The notes beneath the pieces are model-generated. The model saw only the letters and a list, made by a program, of their open reading frames with translations. It did no database searches and was not told the origin of the DNA. From assembly GCA_946406435.1 (NCBI GenBank), contig CAMJKP010000004.1, positions 1 through 64,000 of the forward strand: a stretch of 64,000 nucleotides of DNA, written 5' to 3'. This document shows, one piece after another, positions 24,518 through 32,952 of this stretch. The translations under genes were made by a program, and so were the position numbers. This DNA is from an uncultured Prevotellaceae bacterium. Lineage in GTDB: Bacteria; Bacteroidota; Bacteroidia; Bacteroidales; Bacteroidaceae. Position 1 is the stretch's first letter; each line of letters opens with the position of its first letter.

Positions 24518-26023
24518 TCAAGGATTTGCGGCGTTAATCTTATTAATGATATAGTTCATGCCAAATATCGCTTCACACGTGTTAATAGCCGTAAGCGGTA
24601 CTCCACAGAACCCATGAAGGTTGTTGTTCTGACCGGTAAGATACAAGTTCTTTACCTTAGTAACAACAGGAACCTGTGACAGAACGATATTATTGCAGTC
24701 ACTCATAAAACCATACATAGAGCCTTCCTTTATTCCGAAATAATCACGTATGGTAAGTGGTGATGCAGTATTTATAGCCTCAATACTATCGATAAAACCT
24801 GGATGGATTTCCTCAATCCTGTCAAGTAACTTCTTAGCACATTCCTGTTTCCATACCTTATAATCCTCACCACGATGTCCGACAGTAGTGTTTTCCCACT
24901 TCTTGACAAAATCCCATGACATAGGAGTCGTAATTATCATCTTAGTGCTATACTCTCCCTGATTGATTTCAGGCGTGGTCATATACATAACCCCTCTTGG
25001 CCATTGCTCGTCCGTAACACCTATATTCCAGATTTCATCATATCGGGTCATGCAATAGCGCGTATAGTTGAAGTATTTCACCATACCCGGCTTGAGTTTT
25101 ACGAACAAGGTAAATGCCGAATATGAATTAGGGATAGCTTCAAGTCTTTCGCGATATGGCTTCGAAAGGATTGTCTTATCCTCAAGCAATTTAATAAACG
25201 TGCAAGGGTGAATGGCTGAGATATAATAGTCAGCAGAATAGCATTTGCCACTCTCTGTCGTTACATGGGTAATCAATTTATTCTCAGAAGAAACACTAAC
25301 CACTCCATCATTAACAATTACACTTCCACCATTATTCTCAATCAACTTACGAAGTTCATTAACAAAGAGGTCACATCCTCCCTCAAATCTGTTACCACCA
25401 TTGATATATAGCACATTAATAATGGAATGTACATAAGCTGGGGTCTTGTCCTTCTCACCACCATAGAGAGGATTCATATATGCAAGTACCGCCCTGAGTT
25501 TCTCATCCTTGATATATTTTGCGATGAAATCGCCAACAGAGATGAGGAAATCCTCAGAGTGCATAAAGATAGTCGTTTTCAGCGGACGGAGGTGAAACAT
25601 GTCCATTTCATCGAGCAAGGTGTACATGGCATCAACATATTTTGTCAATGCCTCACGCTGATCGGGGAAATACTTAACTAATGAATCAACAAATCCCTGA
25701 CGCCCTTTTCCTATACGATACGTAGAACCATCTTCTACAAAACGAAGTTCATCAATACAATCATCATCCACAGGACGTATATGCATCTTATCCGTCAGAC
25801 CGAGATAATTGCATATCTTGCGGATACTTCCCCCTTCATGCATTCCACTTAGGATATGCATACCAGCATCATAGACCTCGCCAAACCTCTTGAAGCTCTG
25901 CAATCCTCCGCCAAGGTTGAGATTCTTCTCAAGAACAGTAACCTTAACACCTTCCTTAGAAAGGATTGCAGCTGTAAATAAGCCACCAAGGCCACCGCCA
26001 ACAATTACCGCTGTTTTATTCAT
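24518..26023 (-). CDS. CrtI-like FAD oxidoreductase A
   Basis: A protein of 501 residues with the N-terminal dinucleotide fold VIVGGGLGGLFTAAILSKEG (residues 7-26) and GGGLQSFKRFG. The C-terminal FAD signature is YLTGQNNNLHGFCGVPLTAI (about 466-485). It belongs to the phytoene desaturase/retinol saturase (CrtI, CrtO) group. It may desaturate, saturate or isomerise double bonds in the polyene. It overlaps its paralogue by eight nt; the two share length and domain plan and probably arose by tandem duplication. Carotenoid genes (crtB, crtE) are absent, so a role on the polyene is more likely. Confidence 0.85.
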   Translation of the reverse strand: MNKTAVIVGGGLGGLFTAAILSKEGVKVTVLEKNLNLGGGLQSFKRFGEVYDAGMHILSGMHEGGSIRKICNYLGLTDKMHIRPVDDDCIDELRFVEDGSTYRIGKGRQGFVDSLVKYFPDQREALTKYVDAMYTLLDEMDMFHLRPLKTTIFMHSEDFLISVGDFIAKYIKDEKLRAVLAYMNPLYGGEKDKTPAYVHSIINVLYINGGNRFEGGCDLFVNELRKLIENNGGSVIVNDGVVSVSSENKLITHVTTESGKCYSADYYISAIHPCTFIKLLEDKTILSKPYRERLEAIPNSYSAFTLFVKLKPGMVKYFNYTRYCMTRYDEIWNIGVTDEQWPRGVMYMTTPEINQGEYSTKMIITTPMSWDFVKKWENTTVGHRGEDYKVWKQECAKKLLDRIEEIHPGFIDSIEAINTASPLTIRDYFGIKEGSMYGFMSDCNNIVLSQVPVVTKVKNLYLTGQNNNLHGFCGVPLTAINTCEAIFGMNYIINKINAANP

Positions 26024-27521
26024 TAATAAATTGATTACTAATCTGCCTATAAATAATGTCGGAAGGAACCAGTTCAGAACAGGTCACAATAGTTCCGACC
26101 AATACCCCTAACATTCCATGTGAGTTGACATTCTGCCCAGCAAGCAACACGTTAGGGATCTTCGTTCTGTAAGGAACCCTAACTGCTGCCCCCATAGTAA
26201 TGTCCTTTGCCACACCATACATCGAGCCTCCCTCTGTACCCGTATAGTCGATATAGGTAAGGGGAGTAGATGTGTAATAGCTGTCTATCGCAGCCCTTAG
26301 TCCCGGGAAATGCATTTCAACCTCATCGAGAAGTCGCTCTGCATGACGTGTCTTGAATGCCTCATAATCATCACCACGCCTACCTACATGAGTACCTACC
26401 CATGGTGCTACATCCTCCATATTCATATACGACAATATCACACCACTCTTCGCCCATAGTGCCTTATCTTCATGGCACATGTGCATATAGAGGAAACCCT
26501 TGGGCCAATCAGATTCCGTATAATGCTCACAATTCCAAGGAGTGTCACCACGATAGCCATAGTAGTTCGTATTCATATAAGGCATCACACCATCCTTGAA
26601 CTTAACATATACTGCAAAGCAACCTGAAGTCTGAGGCAAAGACTTAATACGTGTACGGAAGGCAGGACGAATAAGACTTGTATCTTCAAGCATCTCAACA
26701 GTACGGGCTGGATGAACGGTACTGATAACATAGTCTGCCGCATGCAGTTGTTCGTCCATTGTCTCTATGCCAATAGCATGTGTTGCATCACATACTATCC
26801 TCTTCACCTTTGCAGAAGTGATTACCTGTCCTCCAAGACGCTCTATTGACTTAACAAGTGATTTGGCAATAGCATCACTACCTCCCTCTACACGAAAGGC
26901 ACTCTGATTGTAGAAATCCATGATGAACGCATGTTGCGAGAATGGGGTCTTGTTCAACTCTGCCGAATAGAGTGGTAGATTACCAACAAGGACATTCTTT
27001 AGCAAAGTGTCATTAAACAATTCATCCATGACATCGTTCATGCTACGCTGCTGATACTCTGTATCAATAGCCACATCACGACTCTCGCTGGTAAGAGAAT
27101 GAAGAGTGGAAGCAGAGGCTATCTTGTTCACGATATCATAATAACGCGCTATCGCATCCTTCTCGCGAGGGAAATATGATGACATCTTCTCTATAAACTG
27201 TTCCTTTCCGTTAGGGAACTCAAATCTCTGACCGCCTAAGGAAACAGTATCGTATGCCAAAGGATTAAGCCGACTGAGACGCACATCAGATGCAATACCC
27301 ATATACTGCATCATCCTATCCATTGTCTGCCCAGGTGCAGCACTACCAATAAAGTGCATACCAGTCTCAAACACAGCACCCTTACGACGGAAACATTGCA
27401 GGCAGCCGCCAAAGACAGGATTCTGCTCATAGATGGTGACGTCAAAGCCATTGCGTTGCAGAATATATCCGCACGACAAGCCTCCAAGTCCACTACCTAT
27501 AATTGCAACCTTCCTACGCAT
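26016..27521 (-). CDS. CrtI-like FAD oxidoreductase B
   Basis: The paralogue of the neighbouring gene, also 501 residues. N-terminal fold VAIIGSGLGGLSCGYILQRN (5-24), then YEQNPVFGGCLQCF; C-terminal LAGQNVNSHGMLGVLVGTIV. HFIGSAAPGQTMDRM replaces HILSGMHEGGSIRKI of the partner, so active-site surroundings have diverged. The two may form a heterodimer or act in sequence on the polyene. A family tree with CrtI, CrtO and RetSat would show which reaction is more likely. Confidence 0.85.
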   Translation of the reverse strand: MRRKVAIIGSGLGGLSCGYILQRNGFDVTIYEQNPVFGGCLQCFRRKGAVFETGMHFIGSAAPGQTMDRMMQYMGIASDVRLSRLNPLAYDTVSLGGQRFEFPNGKEQFIEKMSSYFPREKDAIARYYDIVNKIASASTLHSLTSESRDVAIDTEYQQRSMNDVMDELFNDTLLKNVLVGNLPLYSAELNKTPFSQHAFIMDFYNQSAFRVEGGSDAIAKSLVKSIERLGGQVITSAKVKRIVCDATHAIGIETMDEQLHAADYVISTVHPARTVEMLEDTSLIRPAFRTRIKSLPQTSGCFAVYVKFKDGVMPYMNTNYYGYRGDTPWNCEHYTESDWPKGFLYMHMCHEDKALWAKSGVILSYMNMEDVAPWVGTHVGRRGDDYEAFKTRHAERLLDEVEMHFPGLRAAIDSYYTSTPLTYIDYTGTEGGSMYGVAKDITMGAAVRVPYRTKIPNVLLAGQNVNSHGMLGVLVGTIVTCSELVPSDIIYRQISNQFINE

Positions 27522-27592
27522 ACTGTTGGATTTTCATCCCACCTTTTCTCGCCATGCCAAAGCAGATGCAAGCATCGCTTTGGTCATCAGGC

Positions 27593-29104
27593 TTAACAAA
27601 AACGTTCGTATTCATCACTCACCTCATCGTATCGTGACTTATAGTATTTCCTGAACCAAGAAGCTCGCTGTTTCAGAGTTCCGAGCGAGATTACTTCTTT
27701 TGGTGAGAAATGCCTATCCACATCCAGACTGATAATACCTTTATGCAGATGCTTGTCTTTCTTTGGAAGAACCTTTCCCGCACCATAAAGTATCAGAGGT
27801 ACGACATCAAGATTCAATTGCTCCGCAATATAGAACGCACCTTGATGAAAACGCCCTATACTACAGTCTTCTGAACGTGTTCCTTCTGGATATACCGCTA
27901 TGCTATACCCCCTATCAACAAGATTTCTCAGTTTCGGGATCAGAGCATCAACACCTGCTGATACAGGATAGAATTCTGCCTGTCTTATTACATATCCATA
28001 GAATGGATTTCGCCATACCCAGTCGTTTGTCAGCACCACAATCTTTTTCTTCAAAGGCAGAAGCGTCATCAAGTCAAGGTGCGATTGATGATTGCATATC
28101 AATACCGAAGGACCGTCCAAAGATTCATCAGAATTACACCTATGCTTGTACTTCACACCCGGTATTCCATGCCATATCATTATGAACTTAGAGATCCATT
28201 GCAATATGCCATGCAGATTATCACGCTTTTTCAACGTCATCTTACCAATCTTTATATATAGCGAAACCAATGGAGTCATCAGTCCTATTGAGCATACGAC
28301 AAAGAAGAGTAAAGAGTATAGGGTAAAGAGTATGGTACGGAGTGCTCGCCAGATATAAAGTGGAAGTCCATATACGCAAGCAAGGAAGCATAGTATAGTA
28401 TTCAGAACAAAAATTCGCGTGAAGTCAAGACCGGGTCTGAAATGCGACACACGTTGCTCTCGTGGTGGATAATACACATTTACAGGCTGTGACACTAGTT
28501 TTACCCCATGCCATGCAGCAAACACAAGCAATTCCAGTTCCGCCTCATATTTAGATGTAAGAAGCGAAAGACCATGAAGTTTGCGAAGAGGATATAGACG
28601 GAAACCCGTCTGAGTATCTTTAAGATGTTTCCAAGTCTGAACAAAAAACCAGAAGTTACTAAAGGCATTTGCAAACTTGCTACCACCTGAACGCTCCTGT
28701 TCCTTTAGATCCTTACGCTCACCGACAATAAGTGCCCCCGGATTCTCTATGTTAGCTTTTAGCATCAAAGGTATATCCTCCGGGAAATGCTGCCCATCAG
28801 CATCAAGCGTTATAGCGTATGAGAAGCCCATTTCCATAGCCTTGTTAAAGCCCATCTTCAAGGCTGTACCCTTACCACTATTATGACTTAGCGTAACAAT
28901 GGTGATACCTTCTATGTTTGCAAGTATTGAGGTTGTAGAATCCGTACAACCGTCATTTACGACTATGACATCATCCGATTGTTCATTACATCTCTCAACA
29001 ACATCACGAATCGTTGTCTCGTTGTTATAGGTAGGAACAATCACACAGATACCCCGACGATGCAGACGTTCACGCGAAGTCAATGTACTTATTATCTCTT
29101 GCAT
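27593..29104 (-). CDS. Glycosyltransferase 2-acyltransferase fusion
   Basis: A protein of 503 residues with two enzyme domains. Residues 15-240 form a GT-A glycosyltransferase of family 2 (VIVPTYNNETTIRDVV; DDVIVVNDGCTDST; TLDADGQHFPED with a DxD site). One or two helices (about 243-300) tether the protein to the inner membrane. Residues 330-490 are a PlsC-like acyltransferase with NHQSHLDLM (HX4D) and YPEGTRS. The same fusion occurs in aryl-polyene clusters of Proteobacteria (ApeJ-like). It would glycosylate and acylate the polyene or its lipid anchor. The second helix (TILFTLYSLLFF) is partly encoded by a repeat run at 28304-28334. Confidence 0.9.
   Translation of the reverse strand: MQEIISTLTSRERLHRRGICVIVPTYNNETTIRDVVERCNEQSDDVIVVNDGCTDSTTSILANIEGITIVTLSHNSGKGTALKMGFNKAMEMGFSYAITLDADGQHFPEDIPLMLKANIENPGALIVGERKDLKEQERSGGSKFANAFSNFWFFVQTWKHLKDTQTGFRLYPLRKLHGLSLLTSKYEAELELLVFAAWHGVKLVSQPVNVYYPPREQRVSHFRPGLDFTRIFVLNTILCFLACVYGLPLYIWRALRTILFTLYSLLFFVVCSIGLMTPLVSLYIKIGKMTLKKRDNLHGILQWISKFIMIWHGIPGVKYKHRCNSDESLDGPSVLICNHQSHLDLMTLLPLKKKIVVLTNDWVWRNPFYGYVIRQAEFYPVSAGVDALIPKLRNLVDRGYSIAVYPEGTRSEDCSIGRFHQGAFYIAEQLNLDVVPLILYGAGKVLPKKDKHLHKGIISLDVDRHFSPKEVISLGTLKQRASWFRKYYKSRYDEVSDEYERFC
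28304..28334. repeat. AGAGTAAAGAGTATAGGG run inside fusion gene
   Basis: Three to four imperfect AGAGTAA units in frame within the glycosyltransferase-acyltransferase gene. Read leftward they encode the membrane helix residues LFTLYSLLF. The same word makes the terminator hairpin at 47404-47470. Confidence 0.65.
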
Positions 29105-29487
29105 ATAAGCGACATTTTCGCATAGACCACATCATCCGACTGTGCTACGGCTTGAATACGGGTATTATTATCGTCCGAATTCTTAATCGTAATAGTATAT
29201 GTCACCTCCGTCTGGGTGTCAGGAGTCATAATTGACAGGAATTTAACGTTTTTTATTCCTATCATCTGGAGGCTATGTCCCACAATAATCTCAGCCAGTT
29301 CTACCGCTATCTGAGTAATACACACACCAGGGGTAATAGGTTGTTCTGGAAAATGGGCTTTATATATAAGGCACTCTGGATTAAGATGAATGTGGAAAAC
29401 ACCTCCATCACCATTGATTTCCTTAGCAGTTATTGTATATAAGCCCCCAATTCCTCCAAGGGGGAGTATTTTAGATTGCATTTCCAT
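29092..29487 (-). CDS. FabZ-like hydroxyacyl-ACP dehydratase (hotdog fold)
   Basis: A hotdog protein of 131 residues. AHFPEQPITPGVCITQIAVE (about 49-68) has the His and the PxxPGV stretch typical of FabA/FabZ dehydratases; the catalytic acid may be the Glu in the following helix (QIAVELAE). It probably removes water from 3-hydroxyacyl-ACP to make the polyene double bonds, together with the protein at 35060 (ApeI/ApeP pair in known clusters). It overlaps both neighbours (13 and 17 nt). Its first 15 residues (KILPLGGIGGL) come from a CCCCC/GGGGG repeat scrap. Confidence 0.83.
   Translation of the reverse strand: MEMQSKILPLGGIGGLYTITAKEINGDGGVFHIHLNPECLIYKAHFPEQPITPGVCITQIAVELAEIIVGHSLQMIGIKNVKFLSIMTPDTQTEVTYTITIKNSDDNNTRIQAVAQSDDVVYAKMSLICKR
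29442..29470. repeat. C5-G5 repeat scrap at dehydratase start
   Basis: AAGCCCCCAATTCCTCCAAG followed by GGGGGAG resembles the arms of the CCCCTCGGGGG element family. It lies in frame at the 5' end of the dehydratase gene. Confidence 0.5.
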
Positions 29488-29911
29488 TATTAGTTGCCTC
29501 TTCGGTTATTGGTTGTAAAGGCTGAAAATTATATGTTATTTCGTATTTCGTATTCTCATGCTTGTAGACACCTTGTCTTAGGTTGTGAATCAGAATACGA
29601 AGGTCGCGTTTCAGAACACGCTTGATGTACCAGTGGTCAAGTTTCTTTACTATATTGATAATTTTCACCTTATCTTTCTGAGGGTCATATTCGAAATCCA
29701 TAGCAGAGAATCCAAATTCATTGACCACACTTGCCTTTAGTTTGCCATCCTCAAACAGCATTCCGCAGATTCCGCTTATGTACGCCTTCTTTACATCTAT
29801 CTGCACACTATAACGAGCCCTCTCTCCTTCACTTGAAGGTAATGTCTGAGCCCTTGCAAACAGAAAGCAGAAGGACATGATGGCAATTATGAGGAATCTC
29901 TTAGATTGCAA
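29471..29911 (-). CDS. Unknown periplasmic protein of polyene cluster
   Basis: A 146-residue protein with signal peptide (1-21, ending ARAQ). The rest is beta-rich (YSVQIDVKKAYISGICGML, ASVVNEFGFSAMDFEYDP) and ends in a hydrophilic tail. It overlaps the LolA-like gene by 11 nt and the dehydratase gene by 17 nt, so it belongs to the operon. By position and size it resembles the small envelope protein next to the LolA-like gene in other aryl-polyene clusters, and may act in product localisation. The family is not firmly recognised. Confidence 0.65.
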   Translation of the reverse strand: MQSKRFLIIAIMSFCFLFARAQTLPSSEGERARYSVQIDVKKAYISGICGMLFEDGKLKASVVNEFGFSAMDFEYDPQKDKVKIINIVKKLDHWYIKRVLKRDLRILIHNLRQGVYKHENTKYEITYNFQPLQPITEEATNNGNAI

Positions 29912-30512
29912 AGTATGATGAACTTACTGCCTTGTTTGTCACTACGTTCTTCAATACAATCTCTGTATTATCACCATTCTTCTCATACATAACCACACGA
30001 GAGATCATAGATGTTTTCTTTGTGAAAGTCAATACAATCTTTGTGTACATCTGTTTCATCTCCTTCTTCTGCGGAATGAGCGTAGCAGTATATGTCTGAT
30101 CTGATTCTGCAACGGAAACGCTAAAGTCCTTTTTCTCTGTCAGACAGGTGCCAACCATACTGCTCATCATTATACGAGCAATTTCCTTGAATACCTTATT
30201 CTTGTTTACATCAATGACATCCTTACGTGTTCCTTTCTTGAGAAGTACCTTATCACCATTGAGTATGAAGGTATAGCTGTACGGAGTCGTATATTCCCAA
30301 TGCAGTTTATCACTCTGCTGATAATACATCTTACCGTTTGACACCATCTTATCACCCAACATCTTCATTGTCTTTGTCTGAACGAAGTCTGCCTGCATAC
30401 TCTTTAGCGAGTGTGCAACCTGATTAATATGGTCAACTATCTTCTGATTATTCTGAGCAGGTACGGCAAATGATACCATGCTCATCAATAGTATAATGAA
30501 ATATCTTTTCAT
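29901..30512 (-). CDS. LolA-like periplasmic lipid carrier
   Basis: From the ATG at 30512 the protein is 203 residues; this start forms an ATGA overlap with the SMR-like gene and begins directly with a signal peptide (KRYFIILLMSMVSFAVPAQ). An upstream in-frame start at 30560 would add 16 residues without function. The body has the LolA fold: SLKSMQADFVQTKTMKMLGD, SNGKMYYQQSDKLHWEYTTP (a key aromatic region), then antiparallel strands. In aryl-polyene clusters the LolA relative (ApeL-like) is expected to carry the lipid-linked polyene across the periplasm. It would receive it from the MMPL exporter. Confidence 0.85.
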   Translation of the reverse strand: MKRYFIILLMSMVSFAVPAQNNQKIVDHINQVAHSLKSMQADFVQTKTMKMLGDKMVSNGKMYYQQSDKLHWEYTTPYSYTFILNGDKVLLKKGTRKDVIDVNKNKVFKEIARIMMSSMVGTCLTEKKDFSVSVAESDQTYTATLIPQKKEMKQMYTKIVLTFTKKTSMISRVVMYEKNGDNTEIVLKNVVTNKAVSSSYFAI

Positions 30513-30865
30513 TTTGTCATCAAAATACAACCTGTTATTATGAAAAAAAGACCTACCCACTTTACCCAGTCCACACTTTCATGAAAGAACATTATTGCAC
30601 AGAGCATTGTGAATACATAGCTTAAAGAACCCATAGGATAGGCAAGACTTAACGGAAACTGGCGAATGATATACATCCATAAAAGACTGGCAGCACCAAT
30701 CGTTATACCACTCATAGCAAATTGCCAATTAAGCAAGGCAGACTTAAAGAAAGTCCAGTTCCAACCGAAACTGACCATACGCTGTAATCCATATTTCAGG
30801 AACACCTGACCTATGGCAAGCAACGCACTCTGTATCAATGCCAATGGCAATAACTTCAACCACAT
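30509..30865 (-). CDS. Small multidrug-resistance (SMR/EamA-half) protein
   Basis: A protein of 118 residues with four membrane helices and SMR features: ALLAIGQVFLKYGLQR in helix 1-loop 1, and LSLAYPMGSLSYVFTMLCAI with the AYP-G pattern in helix 3. The conserved glutamate of drug-exporting EmrE (helix 1) is not present at the usual place, where Q is found (IGQVFLKYG), so proton-coupled drug export is doubtful. Like ArnE/ArnF it may flip a lipid-linked intermediate. It is coupled to the LolA-like gene by ATGA and follows the KS-CLF gene by two nt. Confidence 0.75.
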   Translation of the reverse strand: MWLKLLPLALIQSALLAIGQVFLKYGLQRMVSFGWNWTFFKSALLNWQFAMSGITIGAASLLWMYIIRQFPLSLAYPMGSLSYVFTMLCAIMFFHESVDWVKWVGLFFIITGCILMTK

Positions 30866-30867
30866 CC

Positions 30868-32658
30868 TTATTTAGCTTTCAGAACCACGCTACGTGAAAA
30901 TATCTGTGGAATAGGGATATTAAGATAATCATAGAATCTCTGGAACAATGGTGATGATTCATCATGGCAGCCCACCAGTACGGTTTTTGCCTTACCCATC
31001 CTTATCAGTCGCTCTGCATCACGAAGTGCCCATTTCATCGAGTCCTTACCCTGAGTATATGTTATGTTATATCCATGACATTTAGTACGTATTGCTATCG
31101 CACTTCCTATAGTGTTATGCGTACTCTGCATGAAAAGAGTAGGGCTCAAAGTTTCTTCACCATTATCCACCATATCAACAAGGAATTTCTCACTTGTCTC
31201 AAGCATTCCATTGGCAGTAGCAGTGATTATCGCATCAGGACATTCAATATTTGCCTCGCGAAGAGCCATAAGAGATGTCAGCGTTGCAGCCTTCATAAGT
31301 TTACCCATCCTACGACCTTCTTTCGGAGATATGTACTCCTTATAGTCTGCAAGCTGTTCAATGGAATCAATCGTAACATCCGCAACGATTTCTGGTGATG
31401 GGTGATGGGTGATGGGTGATGAGTGTTGGGTGTTGGCATCTCTCATAAGCAATAGAGAACTGTCATTTCCTCCAAAACCAAACGAATTGCATATTACATA
31501 ATCCATTCTGTGGTGCTTGTCATCACCTACAAATGGAAGAATACAAGCCTCATCTGCATGACTGAATCCATAGCTGACAGGCACAAAATCATTCTGCATC
31601 GCAAGAACACATATCACCGTCTCTATACTGCCAGAAGCAGATGTGGTATGACCTGTGAATCCCTTCGTACTTGAAACTAAAGGAATATCATTGCCAAAGA
31701 CACGTTTCAAGGCAACGCTCTCACTTGGATCATTATTCGGAGTTCCCGTTCCATGTGCATTGATATAGTCTATCTGTGACTTGTCTATGCCTGAAGACTT
31801 CAATGCCTCTCTCATTGCAAGATAAGCTCCCTCACCATCATCGGAAGAGGCCGTCTGATGAAAAGCATCACACTTGTTTCCATATCCTCCAATATATGCC
31901 TTGGTATTGGCTTCATCTTTCTGAAGAACCACAAAACCTGCACCTTCACCAAGATTAAGACCAACACGAGTTGCATCAAACGGGCGACAAACCTCCGTAT
32001 CGAGTATATGAAGCGTGTTAAAACCATTAAGATGGAACTTACTCAAAGCCTCTGAACCACCAGCGATAACGATATCAGCCTCGCCACTACGTAGCATCTC
32101 ACAACCTACTATTATTGAGTTAATAGCAGATGAACAAGCCGTTGATATGGTGCATATCTCACAATCAAGTCCACAGATTTGAGCTATCTCATTTGTAGTA
32201 CTACCACAGTCATGACGCTTGATATAGTCTATGGGTGTTGGATGTTGGGTAGCCCCCCCACCCCCTGAGGGGGAGATGGGGTGTTGGAGAGCATCACGCA
32301 TATCATGAAGAAGTCTCTCCGTGACATCCATGCCACCAACCGTAGTGCCAGAAATAAGTACGACTTTCTTTCCAGCAAGCATATCGGCTGATAATCCGGC
32401 ATCAGCCATCGCTTGTTTTACCGCAACAGCACCGAGCAAGGTTGTTCTGCTATATAGGCTCTCAACTGGCAAGCCAAGCAATGTCTTCAGTTCGTCATCC
32501 GACAGCTTAACCTCACCAACGGGCAGTTCCTTATGGCATGACTGAAGATTTTTCATCATACCAACTCCCGTTTTCTTATTCACAAGAGAGTCAAGAACCT
32601 GCTGGCAATCATTACCTATAGCACAGATAATACCCAGTCCGGTTATTGCGATATTCAT
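30868..32658 (-). CDS. Ketosynthase fused to chain-length-factor-like domain
   Basis: A protein of 596 residues. Residues 1-405 form a complete type II ketosynthase: Cys175 in STACSSAIN, His in NAHGTGTPNND, Lys-His in STKGFTGHTTSAS. After a repeat-encoded linker (NTQHSSPITHHPSPEIV), residues about 425-596 resemble the beta-ketoacyl-synthase-like/chain-length-factor domain (ITATANGMLETSEKFLVD, PTLFMQSTHNTIGSAIAIRT) without an active-site cysteine. In Proteobacteria the KS and CLF are separate proteins (ApeO and ApeC). A second repeat insert (LQHPISPSGGGGATQHPTP) lies at residues 124-142. The fusion would fix the 1:1 ratio of catalytic and length-setting subunits. ACP gene follows three nt upstream. 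Confidence 0.85.
   Translation of the reverse strand: MNIAITGLGIICAIGNDCQQVLDSLVNKKTGVGMMKNLQSCHKELPVGEVKLSDDELKTLLGLPVESLYSRTTLLGAVAVKQAMADAGLSADMLAGKKVVLISGTTVGGMDVTERLLHDMRDALQHPISPSGGGGATQHPTPIDYIKRHDCGSTTNEIAQICGLDCEICTISTACSSAINSIIVGCEMLRSGEADIVIAGGSEALSKFHLNGFNTLHILDTEVCRPFDATRVGLNLGEGAGFVVLQKDEANTKAYIGGYGNKCDAFHQTASSDDGEGAYLAMREALKSSGIDKSQIDYINAHGTGTPNNDPSESVALKRVFGNDIPLVSSTKGFTGHTTSASGSIETVICVLAMQNDFVPVSYGFSHADEACILPFVGDDKHHRMDYVICNSFGFGGNDSSLLLMRDANTQHSSPITHHPSPEIVADVTIDSIEQLADYKEYISPKEGRRMGKLMKAATLTSLMALREANIECPDAIITATANGMLETSEKFLVDMVDNGEETLSPTLFMQSTHNTIGSAIAIRTKCHGYNITYTQGKDSMKWALRDAERLIRMGKAKTVLVGCHDESSPLFQRFYDYLNIPIPQIFSRSVVLKAK
31393..31436. repeat. GGTGATGGGT run, KS-CLF linker
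   Basis: Six imperfect units (GGTGATGGGTGATGGGTGAT, GAGTGTTGGGTGTTGG) in frame, encoding the linker between KS and CLF-like domains. Confidence 0.8.
32230..32288. repeat. Composite GGTGTTGG and C7/G5 insert in KS-CLF gene
   Basis: GGGTGTTGGATGTTGGGT, then a CCCCCCCACCCCCTGAGGGGGAG core, then GGGGTGTTGG: a CCCCTCGGGGG-type element sits inside a GGTGTTGG run, all in frame in the KS-CLF gene. It encodes the Gly/His/Pro-rich insert at residues 124-142, between ketosynthase strands. Confidence 0.8.
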
Positions 32659-32660
32659 AA

Positions 32661-32921
32661 TTACTTCTTACGATTCTTTTCTACGTATTCAGCAATAGTA
32701 GCCACATTTTTGAAGATAGTCTTACCTTCAGCTGCATTAGCCAGACGTATTCCGTACTTCTTCTCAAGCAATACTATTATCTCCAAAGCATCGATAGAAT
32801 CAAGACCTATGCCATCATCTCCGAAAAGAGGGGCATTTTCATCAAATTCTTCAACTGAGAGATCTTCCAGATTAAGAGCCTCCTTTATCTGTACCTTGAG
32901 TTCATTAATTAAGTTTTCCAT
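32661..32921 (-). CDS. Acyl carrier protein
   Basis: A canonical ACP of 86 residues with the phosphopantetheine serine in GLDSIDALEII (about residue 40) and four predicted helices. It is two nt upstream of the KS-CLF gene and 31 nt downstream of the second KS, so it likely carries the elongating polyene. It resembles FabC-like ACPs next to KS genes in type II systems. Confidence 0.9.
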   Translation of the reverse strand: MENLINELKVQIKEALNLEDLSVEEFDENAPLFGDDGIGLDSIDALEIIVLLEKKYGIRLANAAEGKTIFKNVATIAEYVEKNRKK

Positions 32922-32929
32922 TTTTATCT

Positions 32930-32952
32930 TTTTACTCTTTATTCTTTAAACT
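32930..32952. repeat. TTTACTCTTTATTC run
   Basis: A short TTTTTACTCTTTATTCTTTAAAC run fills the spacer between the ACP and the second ketosynthase gene. Same word class as at 47404-47470. Confidence 0.5.

Noticed and set aside
24518..27521. Carotenoid biosynthesis genes
   Set aside because: Only CrtI-like enzymes are present; phytoene synthase and prenyl synthase are absent and all neighbours belong to polyene synthesis.
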